64,000 nt of DNA from Candidatus Competibacter phosphatis (GCF_012939995.1 NZ_SPMZ01000009.1:1-64000), one strand, 5' to 3'. Positions 7,704-18,834 are shown, counted from the first letter of the stretch. Notes: a model not told the origin generated them from the sequence alone. A program made the numbers and translations.

Positions 7704-8339
7704 CTACAGTGCTTCGTCCCCGTATTTTCGAACGTGTAACGCCTTAGCCTGGCCGATCCAGTCATCGCGGTGAATCCGGCCACTGAGATGGATCACCTCG
7801 GCTTCCAAGCGATTGACGTCGGCATCGGTCAGATTGGCGATCTGCCGATAAGCGCAAAAGCCAGCAGCGTTCAACTTGCCTTCCAGCGCCGGGCCGATGC
7901 CGTTGATCATCTTAAGATCATCTTTCTCCTCCTCCGTACGGGTGGTCATCACGGCCACTTTCCGCTGATTGGCGATGGCCTGAATACGCTTATTAATACC
8001 CTCCAAACGCTTGGCGATAACCTGCAACTCATCGCGGGTCGGCACGCCTAACCGCGTCAGCGCCCGCGCCACCCGCTCCTCGAACAATTGCTCCAGGCTA
8101 TCCAGCGTACTGCTCGTCTTATCCTTGGCATCTCCGAGCCGGCCACGGGCCTCACCAACCCATCTCTTGATCTTGCCAGTCTTCTCTTCGGTCATCTTCA
8201 ACGCCTGACCCCGAAGCTTCTCGCCTTCCCTGACCAGCGAATCCACCAAATGGCCGGTTTCCCGCTGTGCCTGGTCCACCGCCGCCCTGACCGGACTGGT
8301 CATGGAGTCGGACTCATTCTCGTGGGTCTGCTCGCTCAT
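7704..8339 (-). CDS. Phasin-like protein fused to a C-terminal helix-hairpin-helix domain
   Basis: A 211-aa protein with two parts. Residues 1-125 are helical and charged. The segment FEERVARALTRLGVPTRDEL (86-105), then VIAKRLEGINKRI, matches the core of PhaF/PhaI-type polyhydroxyalkanoate granule-associated proteins. Residues 140-200 hold a helix-hairpin-helix domain with INGIGPALEGKLNAAG (145-160) and SGRIHRDDWIGQAKAL. This short domain is also known as an add-on to other proteins such as some L21 proteins. The likely place is the surface of storage granules, and the added domain could bind DNA or protein. The domain reading is firm; the joint role is inference. No PHA synthase gene lies nearby. 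Confidence 0.75.
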   Translation of the reverse strand: MSEQTHENESDSMTSPVRAAVDQAQRETGHLVDSLVREGEKLRGQALKMTEEKTGKIKRWVGEARGRLGDAKDKTSSTLDSLEQLFEERVARALTRLGVPTRDELQVIAKRLEGINKRIQAIANQRKVAVMTTRTEEEKDDLKMINGIGPALEGKLNAAGFCAYRQIANLTDADVNRLEAEVIHLSGRIHRDDWIGQAKALHVRKYGDEAL

Positions 8340-8618
8340 GACATGCTCCTCAATCGGCTATCACCTTAATATCATTTCACTTTGCGCTTTCCGTGGATTT
8401 CACTGTATAGCAAACGCAAGTAGTGCAAACATCCTAAAGCCAACATCCGGCGCCACGCCGACCTTAAGAGGGTTGCGATACGGCAATACCTATCGCACCG
8501 CAGCACCAAATCCGAGCCGGTATGCTAAAGTAGGTGGCAAAATTAGCTGCCGGATATCGATCGAACCCACCCGAACCGGCAGGGCTTCACCCCACCCCCG
8601 AGCCATATCGATCTCCTC

Positions 8619-11487
8619 ATGATCCTGAGCCGTTTCCTCAAACCCAAGTGGCAACAAGCCAACCCTGAAAGCCGTAAGCAATCCCTGCGGAATCTGGACA
8701 GCAATGATCCGAAACTGCTCGATCTGGCTCGACAGGACCCTGATCCGGCCGTCCGCCGCGCCGCGCTGGAGCGACTCGGCGATCTTGAGCTATTGCGCCG
8801 CATCGCCGACGAGGATACCGACGTGGACCTTCGGGATGCTGCCCAGGCGCGCTACCATGCGTTGTTAGCGGGCAAAGTCGCCGGTGGCCCGACACTGGCC
8901 AGCCGCTTGGAACGGCTGCGGGGCGACCCGGATGTCAACCTGGTGGAATTCTTACTGCAACAGGCGGTCGAGCCCGAATTGCGGTTGGCGGCGCTGGAGC
9001 GGATTGACCTGGAACCCACACTGGCCGACATCGCCACGCAGAATTCCTATCCAGACTTACGGCTGGCGGCGCTGGAACGCGTGCATGCTCCTGAACTGCT
9101 CGATCGGATCGCCCGCCAGAGCCGTAACCGCGACAAGCGCCTGCACCGCCGGGCACGGGAACGCTTGGATGCCCTGCACACCGAACAGGCGCGCACCTTG
9201 AGCCTGGAGCGACTGTGCGTCGAAATGGAATGTCTAAATTGGGATGGCGAAAGTGGCCTCAACGCGGGCCGATTTCCCAAACTGGAACAGGAATGGCGTG
9301 AGCAGGAAATCGACGCTTCGCCCGAACTTCAGGCACGCTACACGCAAGCTCGCGGCCGGTTTCTGGCCGAACGCCAAGCCAGCGCCAACCGCCGAACTCA
9401 ACGGCTGGAACTGCTCGCCACGCTGGAATCCTTGCTGGAACGGCTGCGCCAACACAGCGAATCCAACTCAGAATTGGACGCGGAGATCCAATACGCCACC
9501 ACCGAGGCCCCCACCACCTGGACCCCGTCACGGCCCTGCCCAAGACAGCGAAAGCCGACGGCAAACAACGCGGTTCCAACAACTGGTTCAAGACATCGAA
9601 GAACAAGAACGCCTCCTGCAGCGCAACCATGTTCGCACCGAACGCTTACGCGAAATGCTGGCGCAAGGCGAAACCTTGCTCCAGCAACCCAGCGAAGTGC
9701 GCGATACCGATTTGAAGCAACTGCGTCAGCGCTGGGAAGGACTGGAACGACCGGAGTCGCCGGCCCTCGCCAACGATCTGCAAAGCCGTTTCGACGGCCT
9801 ACTCGACAAACTGCGCGCCCGCCAGCAACGACAGGTTCAGCATCGCGATCAGGAATGGCAAGACATCCAGGACCGAGTGAGCCAGCTCGAAACGGCGGTC
9901 GAGGATGGTGAATTGCAGCAGGCCACCCAATTGCAGGAACAAGTGCGCCACCAGATCAAACACAACATCGGCCTGAGTCGGGGGCAAATGGCGGCGATCG
10001 AGGAACGGTTGCAATCCTGCGCCGCGCGCATCGGCGAACTGCGCGGCTGGCGGCGCTGGGGTGCCAGTCAGGCTCGGGAGCAGCTTTGCGTTGCCGCCGA
10101 AAACCTGATCGACCTCGACATCGATCCGGCCGACATTGCCCAGCGCATTCAACAAATCCGTACGGCCTGGAAAGAACTGGATCATCACGAAGGCGGTGCG
10201 CCCAAGGGGCTGTGGAACCGTTTCAACAACGCCTGCGAGCGTGCCTACGCCCCGTGCCAAGCCTATTTCGAGGCCCAGACCCGCGAGCGCCAGCACAATT
10301 TCGACCAGAAAGTGGCGCTTTGCGAGCAACTGGAACAGTTCGAGGCGGCAACCGACTGGCGGCAAGTGGACTGGCGCGAGGCCGATCGACTGTGCCGTCG
10401 TGCCCGCGAACAATGGCACCAACTCGGACCGGTCAACCGCGCCGACCGCAAGACCATCGACCGTCGTTTCCAACAGCTCCTGCGGCGCTTGGACGCGCAC
10501 CTTGACGTCGAACGTCAACGGGAGCTGGCACGGCGCCAGCAATTGATCCAACAGGTTCAGGACCTAGCGGACAACCCCGATCTGCGCGTCGCCGTCGAAA
10601 CCGCCAAGCTCGCACAAGCCCAATGGCAGCCCACCGTGCAAGGCTCTTACCGGCAAGAACAAGCGTTGTGGAAAGCTTTCCGCACCGCCTGCGATGCGAT
10701 ATTTGCCCGCCGTCACACCGAACAGCAAGCCGCCGACGCCGAACGTCAAGCCAATTTGACACACAAGTTAGGCTTGTGCGAAGAGATCGAGTCGCTCGCC
10801 CTGATCGACCGCGAACAACTGGCACAGGCAAACACCCGACTGCAGGAAGCGCAACACGAATGGCAGATCATCGGACCGATTCCCAGAGCCGAACAACGCG
10901 CGCTCGACCAGCGCTTCGAAGCAGCCGTTCGGCGGTTCGGCCAACGAGAGAAACTCCTGCGCCAGGCCGATGTCCAGGAAAGCTTCCAGCACTTGCAACA
11001 ACGCGGCCAACTATGCGCCCGGCTGGAGGCCGCGTTGGAAGCTCAGCGGGACGATACCCTGCTTCCATTGGCCCGCCAGGAGTGGGCGACCTTGCCGGAT
11101 CCGCCAACGACGCTGGCGGCGGCGCTGCAACAGCGCTTCGACGCCGTCTGTCAGGCACTGGAGGGTACTCCCGAGCAAATGCAGGCCGCGCGCGCGCACC
11201 TGTCGCACAACCTGGAGCGCAAGCAAACCTGGTGTGTCTGCATGGAAATCGTGGCCGGCGTGGACTCACCGCCCGAGTTCGCGTCACTGCGGATGGAGTA
11301 TCAGGTCGCTCGCCTGTCGGCCTCGCTGGCCGGCGGCGCCGTCAAAACCGAAACAATCTACGACCCTCGTCAATTGCAGGAACAGTGGTGGCTCACCGGC
11401 GCGCTGCCGGCTGAAGCGGCGGCGGAACTGGATAGCCGATTCCTGCACGCCGCAAGGGTCTGGTGGCAGCGGGAGGAAGAAGCCTGA
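8619..11487 (+). CDS. Large HEAT-repeat / DUF349 coiled-coil protein, frame broken once
   Basis: This is one gene of about 955 codons written in two frames. Residues 1-200 contain HEAT-like repeats such as DPAVRRAALERLGDLELL and YPDLRLAALERVHAPELL. The rest is coiled coil with several DUF349 units, for example IRTAWKELD, WHQLGPVNRADRKTI and WQIIGPIPRAEQRALDQRF. The first frame (8619-9911) and the second (open to 11487) join if one C is removed from a five-C run at 9508-9512, giving EAPPPGPRHGPAQDSESRR. Total length is 3n+1, which fits one extra base. The function of DUF349 proteins in proteobacteria is not established. The gene is probably intact and the break a sequence error. Confidence 0.8.
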
Positions 11488-11525
11488 ACCCGTCGTCCGG
11501 CGACGACGCTCCAGCTCGTTACGGC

Positions 11526-12398
11526 ATGCAGCCTGGAGATCTGCTGCTGGCGCTGCTCGCGAACACCGCTTGGGCGTTCAACTTCATTGCCGGCAAGGCG
11601 GGAGTCACCCACTTCCAGCCCTTCCTATTCACCAGCCTGCGTTTTGCCGTCCTGTTGCTGCTATTGCTGCCGTTTCTGCGCCGAATTCCGGGTCAGATGG
11701 GTGGTGTACTGGGCATTGCCCTGGTGCAGGGCGTTCTGCACTTCAGCCTGATCTTCGCCGGTCTGGAAGCTAGTGGCGACATCGCCTCGGTCGCCATCGC
11801 CAGCCAGCTCTACGTACCGTTTTCGACCGTGCTGGCCCTATTCCTGTTGGGCGAAACCCTGGATGCTCGGCGGGTGGTCGGTATTGCCCTGGCATTCGGC
11901 GGCGTGCTGGTGATCGGCTTCGATCCGGTGGTATTCCGCCATCTCGATGCCCTGCTACTGGTCACCGCCGGCGCGGCGGCGATGGCACTCGCCACCATCC
12001 AGATGCGGCGGTTGCGCGGGGTCGGCGTGTTCGCGCTGCAAGCCTGGATCGCGCTGTGCGCCACGCCGGCACTGGCACTGCTCTCGCTGCTGTTCGAACA
12101 GGGACAGTGGAGCGCCCTGCGCACGGCGAGCACCCTGGAACTGGCCGCGCCGGTCTATTCCGCCGTGGGCGCATCCCTGATCGGTCACGGCATCGTCTAT
12201 TACCTGCTCGGCCGTTATCCGGTCGGGGTCACCACGCCACTACTGCTGCTGAACCCCGTGCTGGCGGTCGCCTTCGGCGTGCTGTTGTGGGGCGATATCC
12301 TGACCTGGAAGCTGGCTTTGGGCGGCGCGATGACCTTGGCCGGTATCGCCGGCATCACCATATCCCTACCGAACCGCAAGGGCGTGCGTACCGCCTGA
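11526..12398 (+). CDS. EamA-family (drug/metabolite transporter) inner-membrane exporter
   Basis: The protein has about 290 residues and ten predicted membrane segments in two EamA repeats. The first repeat begins MQPGDLLLALLANTAWAFNF and the second shows the usual YSAVGASLIGHGIVYYLLGR, then LLLLNPVLAVAFGVLLWGD. Such proteins export amino acids or other small metabolites, and the substrate cannot be told. ATG 11526 is preferred because family members begin here. An upstream GTG at 11463 would add 21 polar residues and overlap the preceding gene. It is probably in the same transcript as the DUF349 gene. Confidence 0.85.
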   Translation: MQPGDLLLALLANTAWAFNFIAGKAGVTHFQPFLFTSLRFAVLLLLLLPFLRRIPGQMGGVLGIALVQGVLHFSLIFAGLEASGDIASVAIASQLYVPFSTVLALFLLGETLDARRVVGIALAFGGVLVIGFDPVVFRHLDALLLVTAGAAAMALATIQMRRLRGVGVFALQAWIALCATPALALLSLLFEQGQWSALRTASTLELAAPVYSAVGASLIGHGIVYYLLGRYPVGVTTPLLLLNPVLAVAFGVLLWGDILTWKLALGGAMTLAGIAGITISLPNRKGVRTA

Positions 12399-12410
12399 GT
12401 GGGCCTTCCT

Positions 12411-13280
12411 TCATAGTTCCCGGCGAACCAACCGTTCGATCAACGGTTGCAGGATGATTTCCATGGCGAAACCCATCTTGCCACCCGGCACCACGATGGT
12501 GTTGCGGCGCGACATGAATGAGTCGTGAATCATGTGAATCAGATGAGGAAAATTCGGCTGGGTTTTACGGGCGTCCTTGAAACGAATCACCACAAAGCTT
12601 TCATCCAGCGTGGGGATATCGCGCGCGGTGAAGGGGTTGGAAGTATCCACCGTCGGCACCCGCTGAAAATTAATGTCGGTGCATGAAAACTGCGGCACGA
12701 TATAGTGAGTGTAATCGTACATCCGCCGCAGAATGGCGTCGGTTACCGCTTCGGCGCTGTAGCCCCGCTCAGCGGTATCGCGGTGAATTTTCTGGATCCA
12801 TTCCAGATTGACGATCGGCACCACCCCGATCAACAGATCCACATAGCGGGCGACATTGACCTTGTCGGTCACCACCCCGCCGTGCAAGCCTTCGTAGAAT
12901 AGCAGGTCGGTCCTGGGCGGTAATTGCACCCAAGGCGAAAACGTTCCCGGCTCCTGGCCATAACGTCCAGCTTCTTCCCGGCTGTGCAGGTAATAGCGCC
13001 GCAGTCCGCTGCCACGCTCGCCATACTCCATGAACAGCGCTTCCAAGCGGTCGAACAGATTTCCCTCGGGGCCGAAGTGGCTAAGATTGCGGCCCTCCTG
13101 GTAAGCTTGTTCGCATTGCCGTTGCATTTCCAGCCGATCATGGCGATGGAAGCTGTCGCCTTCGACGATGACGGCATTGATCCCATCCCGGCGAAAAATA
13201 TGCTCCATCGCGACCCGAACCGTCGAAGTGCCGGCGCCAGACGAACCGGTAATGGCGATAATCGGATGCTGTTTTGACAT
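12411..13280 (-). CDS. prkB: Phosphoribulokinase (class I), Calvin cycle
   Basis: The enzyme phosphorylates ribulose 5-phosphate to ribulose 1,5-bisphosphate, the substrate of RuBisCO. It has 289 aa, the usual length of the octameric bacterial (CbbP) form. The P-loop is GSSGAGTST (residues 12-20). Family-specific segments are KIHRDTAERGYSAEAVTDAI, NFQRVPTVDTSNPFTARDIP and MSRRNTIVVPGGKMGFAME. It stands alone between a transporter and a DUF2818 gene; no RuBisCO or other cbb gene is in the window. The presence of the gene suggests CO2 fixation but does not prove it. Confidence 0.93.
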   Translation of the reverse strand: MSKQHPIIAITGSSGAGTSTVRVAMEHIFRRDGINAVIVEGDSFHRHDRLEMQRQCEQAYQEGRNLSHFGPEGNLFDRLEALFMEYGERGSGLRRYYLHSREEAGRYGQEPGTFSPWVQLPPRTDLLFYEGLHGGVVTDKVNVARYVDLLIGVVPIVNLEWIQKIHRDTAERGYSAEAVTDAILRRMYDYTHYIVPQFSCTDINFQRVPTVDTSNPFTARDIPTLDESFVVIRFKDARKTQPNFPHLIHMIHDSFMSRRNTIVVPGGKMGFAMEIILQPLIERLVRREL

Positions 13281-13520
13281 GACCGCCCTGACAGTGACTG
13301 AAAGGCACCGAAGACAGCCCCGCCTATATCGCGGTGCGGCAAATCAATGCGGAGGCACTCGCTCAGGGGCTGATCTGTTCCAAATTAGCGAAATCGTCGG
13401 TTTGACGAACGACAATAGCAAAAATCGGGGAAAACCAAGAATATCGGAGAGAAGTCAGGCGTCAGGCGGGTTTGCCAAGCATCGTCCGGCAGCGAAATGC
13501 CTGATCCAAATGCTTTGGTC

Positions 13521-13841
13521 TCATTGCCCATTCTGCCGTAATAAGCGCCGCAGTTGGTGACGATAGATAAAGCCGGGCATGGCGCTCACCGCAAACAGGC
13601 ACAAAGTTACTACATAGAACTCCCACCCCTGCGTATGCAGGACACCGGTCGTCTTGTATTCGAAACCGAAGCCTATACCAACGACCAAGCCGTAGAGCAA
13701 TCCCCACTCGACCAGCCTCAACCAAAAGGGCTTAGTCCGCTGACACGGAATCGCGAACAGCCAGCGCTCACTCAGCCAAGGCAGGTTGGCGGCCACCACC
13801 GCCAACCCCAGCCAAAACCCAACCAGCAAGCCTTGCGACAC
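13521..13841 (-). CDS. DUF2818 family small membrane protein
   Basis: This 106-aa protein has three hydrophobic segments and resembles DUF2818. It begins MSQGLLVGFWLGLAVVAANL and then has PWLSERWLFAIP, the most conserved part. The C-terminus is basic (YRHQLRRLLRQ). Its stop-to-start spacing of 13 bases from nuoN makes it the last gene of the complex I operon. DUF2818 genes are known at this place in other proteobacteria, mainly beta. No function is established; a part in complex I assembly or stability would be a guess from position. Confidence 0.8.
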   Translation of the reverse strand: MSQGLLVGFWLGLAVVAANLPWLSERWLFAIPCQRTKPFWLRLVEWGLLYGLVVGIGFGFEYKTTGVLHTQGWEFYVVTLCLFAVSAMPGFIYRHQLRRLLRQNGQ

Positions 13842-13854
13842 GCCCGAACGATGC

Positions 13855-15294
13855 CTAGTTCAGCAATGCCGTGGCACACCAACTCATCAGCGCGGTCGGA
13901 TACAACCCCAGCACCACCAACAGCAACCCATTGGCACTGATGACAATTTCAGTGTCGCGACTGAGCTCGATCGGCGCGCTCTGTTCAGGTTTATCGAAGT
14001 AGAGGCACTTGACCACCCGCAGATAATAGAATGCACCGATCACCGAGAACACCACGCCGAGGATCGCCAACCACACCAGCCCCACATCAACCACCGCCTG
14101 CAACACGACCCACTTGGCGTAGAAACCGGCCATGAACGGGATACCGGCCATGGACATCATGACCACCATCATCAGGAAAGCCAGCCATGGATTGCGGTCG
14201 TTCAGCCCCTTGAAGTCATCGATATTTTCGGCTTCGAAGCCAGTCCGACTTAGTATGATGATCAGACCGAAGGCACCAACCGCCATCAACACGTAAACGA
14301 TGGCGTAAAACATGGCTGCGGCGTAGCCCTCCGGAGTACCGGCCAGAATGCCCAACAGCAGAAATCCAACATGGGAAATAGTCGAATAGGCCAACATCCG
14401 TTTGATATTGGTCTGGACGATCGCAACCAAGTTGCCCAGCGCCATGGATAGTGCCGCCAGGATGATCAGCATCTGCTGCCAATCGCCCTGCAACGAACCC
14501 AAGCCATCCACCAGAACCCGCATGATCAAGGCGAAAGCCGCCAACTTGGGCGCCGAGCCGATGTACAGGGTCACCGAAGTGGGCGCACCTTGGTAGACAT
14601 CCGGCAACCACATATGGAAAGGCACCGCGCCCAGCTTGAACGACAATCCGACCACCAGAAACACCAGTCCGAACACCAGGACCAGGTTGTCCGCGCCTTG
14701 CCTGGCAACGGCGTCGGCTACTACCTGGAGATCCACGCTGCCGGTCGCGCCGTAGATCATCGAGATACCGTACAGCAACATGCCGGACGCCAGCGAACCC
14801 AGGACGAAATACTTCATGGCGGCCTCGGAGGAAACCGGAGAATCCCGATCGGTCGCCACCAAAGCGTAAAGCGATAACGACAGCAACTCCAACCCCAGAT
14901 ACACACTGAGCAGGCTGTAGGCGGATACCATGACCATCATACCGAGCACACCAAACAGACCCAGTACATAGTATTCGCCCTTGAACAGATCACGCTGGCG
15001 CAGATAGTCGCGCGAGTAGAGAAAACCAGCGGCGGTGGTCAGGTAGATGAACAGCTTGAGCAGATCGCCCATCGCATCCTTGACATAGTGACCGAACATT
15101 GTGGTCACCGGCGCCTGCGCGTAGGTCAGCAACGTCAGCAGGGCCGCGCCCAGCAAGGTCAATTGCGCCAATCCATAGCTAATGTGGCGTTGCCGCTGTT
15201 CCAGGAACACATCGACGACCAGCACCAAACACGCCATGGCCAGCACGAACAGTTCCGGCAACACCGGCACGAAATCAGGGGCGACGAAGTTCAT
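13855..15294 (-). CDS. nuoN: NADH-quinone oxidoreductase subunit N
   Basis: NuoN is an antiporter-like membrane subunit of respiratory complex I that carries one of the proton channels. At 479 aa it has about 14 membrane segments. The conserved region reads [20 protein letters not shown] and [17 protein letters not shown], including the Lys and Pro-rich channel residues of this family. It is near the end of the operon, 42 bases after nuoM. The frame is intact. Confidence 0.95.
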   Translation of the reverse strand: MNFVAPDFVPVLPELFVLAMACLVLVVDVFLEQRQRHISYGLAQLTLLGAALLTLLTYAQAPVTTMFGHYVKDAMGDLLKLFIYLTTAAGFLYSRDYLRQRDLFKGEYYVLGLFGVLGMMVMVSAYSLLSVYLGLELLSLSLYALVATDRDSPVSSEAAMKYFVLGSLASGMLLYGISMIYGATGSVDLQVVADAVARQGADNLVLVFGLVFLVVGLSFKLGAVPFHMWLPDVYQGAPTSVTLYIGSAPKLAAFALIMRVLVDGLGSLQGDWQQMLIILAALSMALGNLVAIVQTNIKRMLAYSTISHVGFLLLGILAGTPEGYAAAMFYAIVYVLMAVGAFGLIIILSRTGFEAENIDDFKGLNDRNPWLAFLMMVVMMSMAGIPFMAGFYAKWVVLQAVVDVGLVWLAILGVVFSVIGAFYYLRVVKCLYFDKPEQSAPIELSRDTEIVISANGLLLVVLGLYPTALMSWCATALLN

Positions 15295-15336
15295 GGGGTT
15301 TCCCTATTCTCCGATTCTTCTCTGCGACAGGAGGCC

Positions 15337-16850
15337 TTACAGCTTGGAGGCAGTGACATGCTGCAGTAGGTTCTCCACCGAGGCATGCATCACGGATGTC
15401 AGTGGGTCGGGCCAGACGCCGAGCAACAATACCGCCGCCGCCAGCAGGCTCAGTATGATAATTTCCCGGCTATTGACATCCTTCAGCTCGGCGACGTGAC
15501 TGTTGCCGATGTCGCCGAAGATCACCCGCTTGATCAGCCACAGCGTGTAAGCCGCGCCGAGAATCAAGGTGGTCGCCGCCAGGAAAGCAATCCAGAAACT
15601 GGCCTTGAAACTGCTCAAGATCACCAGAAACTCGCCGATGAAACCCGAGGTGCCCGGCAAGCCCGCGTTAGCCATGCCGAACAGCACCATGAACGCGGCG
15701 AACACCGGCATGGTGTTGACTACCCCGCCGTAGTCCTTGATCTGGCGGGAATGCATCCGGTCGTACAACACGCCCACGCAGAGGAACAACGCGCCGGAGA
15801 TAAACCCGTGCGACACCATCTGCACCATGCCGCCCTCAACACCCATGGCCGCGCCGCTCAGGCTGCCGGTGTGGCGGTAGATGCCGAACACGATGAAGAA
15901 ACCCAAGGTGACGAAACCCATGTGGGCAATTGAGGAATAGGCGATCAGCTTTTTCATATCCTGCTGAATCAGCGCCACCAAGCCAATGTACACCACCGCC
16001 ACCAGCGACATGGTAATCACCAACCAGTCCAGCATGCTCGCCGCGTCCGGGGTGATCGGCAGGGCGAAGCGCAGGAAGCCATAACCGCCGATCTTCAAGG
16101 TAATTGCCGCCAGAATCACCGAACCACCGGTGGGCGCTTCGACATGGGCGTCCGGCAGCCAGGTATGCACCGGCCACATCGGTACCTTGACCGCGAAGCC
16201 GAGCATGAAGGCGAAGAAAATCAGCACCTGCTCGGTCAAGCTGAGCGGCAATTTGTGGAAATCGAGAATTTCGAAACTACCGGCCTGGTTGTACATGTAG
16301 ATCAGAGCGATCAACATGAACACCGACCCCAGAAATGTGTACAGGAAGAACTTGAGGGTGGCGTAGACCCGGCGCGGCCCTCCCCAGATCCCGATGATCA
16401 GGAACATCGGGATCAACATCGATTCGAAGAGACGTAGAACAGAATGGCGTCCAGCGCGGCGAATACACCGATCATCAGGCCTTCCATGATCAGGAAGGCA
16501 GCCATGTATTGGGCAATCCGATACTGCACCACCTCCCAGCCGGCGATCACCACCAGCAGGGTCATGAACGCGGTGAGCAGGATCAGCGGCATGGAGAACC
16601 CATCCACGCCCAAGTGATAATTGGCATTGAGGGCCGGAATCCAGGGTATGAATTCCTGAAACTGCATCGCCGCTGTCGCGGGGTCGAACGACGAGTACAA
16701 GGGGATACTGATCAGCAAGCTCAGGATTGCCACCGTCAGCGCCAGCGCCTTGGCGCGCCCGGGGTTTTCATCGCCCACGAACAACACCGCGACGCCGCCC
16801 AGAATCGGGAACCAGATGACAAGACTCAGCAGAGGCAGTTCCGACAGCAT
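15337..16850 (-). CDS. nuoM: NADH-quinone oxidoreductase subunit M, frame broken by one missing base
   Basis: NuoM is a proton-pumping antiporter-like subunit of complex I. The 5' frame (ATG 16850) runs to ALDAILFYV and then a premature stop at 16413. The 3' frame takes up at MLIPMFLIIGIWGGPRRVYA and ends at 15337. Adding one base at about 16427-16431 (TTCTTC on the coding strand, present as TCTTC) gives FYVFFESMLIPM, the normal sequence with the conserved channel Glu. The total, 1514 bases, is 3n+2, which fits one lost base and a protein of about 504 residues. The gene was probably misread rather than inactive, because all other subunits are present. Confidence 0.88.
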
Positions 16851-16868
16851 GGTTTTTCTTCTTCCAGG

Positions 16869-18830
16869 TTAGCGGGTGACGAACCAGGTCAACAGGACCA
16901 GCAGGCCGACGATCATGGCAAACGCATAGGTATATAGATAACCGGTCTGCACCTGCCGAGTGATGGCGCCGAACCAGCCCACCAGCCGTGCCGTACCGTT
17001 CACCATCAGACCATCGATCAAGCCTGCGTCAGCGTACTTCCACAGCGCGGTACCCAAGCTCCGACTACCGCGCATGAACACCGCCTGGTAAATCTCGTCG
17101 AACAGATACTTACGCACCATGATGTCGTACAGCGTGGCGAACTTCCGTTGGATCAGATCCGGCAGATCCGGCCGTATCATGTACAGATAGAACGCCGAAC
17201 CAAGCCCGATGAGAACCAAGATGAAGGGCAGACCAATCACGCCATGCAAAGCGAAATTGAATGCTCCACCGACTTCATGAAAGTGTTCCCTGAGATGCTC
17301 CAGCACGTTATGTGCAGGGGATACCACGATGGGTCCGTCGAACACCGTTCCAAACAACAACGGTCCGATCGCCATGGCACCGATCACCACCGAGGGAATC
17401 GCCAGCAGGATCAGCGGCACGGTCACCACCGCCGGCGTCTCGTGCAAATGTTCCTGGGTGTGATGGTCCATGCGCTCCTTGCCGTGGAACACGAGGAAGT
17501 ACAACCGGAATGAGTAGAACGAGGTCACGAACACGCCCAGCATCACCGCGAAGTAGGCAAAGCCGGCACCAGCGATATGCGAGTAATGCACCGCTTCAAG
17601 GATACTGTCCTTGGAGTAGAAACCGGCGAATCCCGGCGTGCCGATCAGCGCCAAGGTACCCAACAGAAAGGTGAACCAGGTAATGGGCATGTACTTCCAC
17701 AATCCACCCATCTTACGGATATCCTGCTCATGGTGCATGGCGATGATCACCGAGCCGGCACCCAGGAACAGCAACGCCTTGAAGAAGGCGTGAGTCATCA
17801 AGTGGAAAATAGCGGCGGAATAGGCGGACACACCCAGCGCCACAGTCATATAGCCTAGCTGCGACAGCGTCGAGTAAGCCACCACCCGCTTGATGTCGTT
17901 CTGGACGATACCAAGGAACCCCATGAACAAGGCGGTGATCGAACCGATGACCAGCACCACGCTCAGCGCCGTTTCCGACAACTCGAACAATGGCGACATG
18001 CGAGCCACCATGAAGATACCGGCGGTCACCATGGTGGCGGCGTGGATCAGCGCCGAGATCGGGGTCGGGCCTTCCATCGAATCCGGCAGCCAAACATGCA
18101 GCGGTACCTGCGCCGATTTACCCATCGCGCCGATGAACAGCAGGATGCAGATCAGGGTCATCAGCGACCAATCGACGCCAGGAATCACCTGCACGGTCAT
18201 ATCGGCCATCAGCGGCGCGGCGGCGAACACGTCGGCGTAGTCGATGCTGTTGAAAGCCATCAGCACCGCGGCGATGCCCAGCATAAATCCAAAATCGCCA
18301 ACTCGATTAACCAGAAAAGCCTTGAGACTGGCGAAAATGGCGCTCTCGCGTTTGTACCAGAAGCCGATCAGCAGGTAGGACACCAAGCCCACCCCCTCCC
18401 AGCCGAAGAATAGTTGCAGGAAATTGTTGGACATCACCAGCATCAGCATGGCGAAGGTGAACAAGGCGATATAGCTGAAGAAGCGTTGATAACCGTCGTC
18501 GTCGTGCATGTAACCGATGGTGTAGATATGGACCATCAACGACACGAAGGTTACGGTGGAAATCATCACCGCTGTCAGGTTATCCACCAGAAAGCCGACT
18601 TCCATGCGAATGCCTTCGACCACCATCCAGGTGTAGAGCGATTCGTTGTAGGGCTCGGCGCCGTTCAAGACATGATGGCGGAGCACCACCAGCGACAGCA
18701 GAAAGGAAACCGCCACGCCGATGATGGTCACCCAGTGGGCGCCGGCTCGGCCGATTTTCCGGCCGAACAGACCGGCGACGATGGCGCCAAACAGTGGGGC
18801 AAGCACAATCCCGAGATAGACGTTTTGCAT
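16869..18830 (-). CDS. nuoL: NADH-quinone oxidoreductase subunit L
   Basis: NuoL is the distal antiporter-like subunit of complex I, with the long lateral helix that links the proton channels. The frame of 653 aa is intact and of usual length. Typical segments are WEGVGLVSYLLIGFWYKRES, GKSAQVPLHVWLPDSMEGPT and IHAATMVTAGIFMVARMSPL. It lies 18 bases upstream of nuoM and four bases after the nuoK stop. Confidence 0.95.
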   Translation of the reverse strand: MQNVYLGIVLAPLFGAIVAGLFGRKIGRAGAHWVTIIGVAVSFLLSLVVLRHHVLNGAEPYNESLYTWMVVEGIRMEVGFLVDNLTAVMISTVTFVSLMVHIYTIGYMHDDDGYQRFFSYIALFTFAMLMLVMSNNFLQLFFGWEGVGLVSYLLIGFWYKRESAIFASLKAFLVNRVGDFGFMLGIAAVLMAFNSIDYADVFAAAPLMADMTVQVIPGVDWSLMTLICILLFIGAMGKSAQVPLHVWLPDSMEGPTPISALIHAATMVTAGIFMVARMSPLFELSETALSVVLVIGSITALFMGFLGIVQNDIKRVVAYSTLSQLGYMTVALGVSAYSAAIFHLMTHAFFKALLFLGAGSVIIAMHHEQDIRKMGGLWKYMPITWFTFLLGTLALIGTPGFAGFYSKDSILEAVHYSHIAGAGFAYFAVMLGVFVTSFYSFRLYFLVFHGKERMDHHTQEHLHETPAVVTVPLILLAIPSVVIGAMAIGPLLFGTVFDGPIVVSPAHNVLEHLREHFHEVGGAFNFALHGVIGLPFILVLIGLGSAFYLYMIRPDLPDLIQRKFATLYDIMVRKYLFDEIYQAVFMRGSRSLGTALWKYADAGLIDGLMVNGTARLVGWFGAITRQVQTGYLYTYAFAMIVGLLVLLTWFVTR

Positions 18831-18834
18831 GCGG

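Noticed and set aside
9799-10551. A 250-codon antisense frame opposite the DUF349 gene
   Set aside because: The plus strand has repeat motifs of the DUF349 family. The antisense frame shows low complexity and no start signal.
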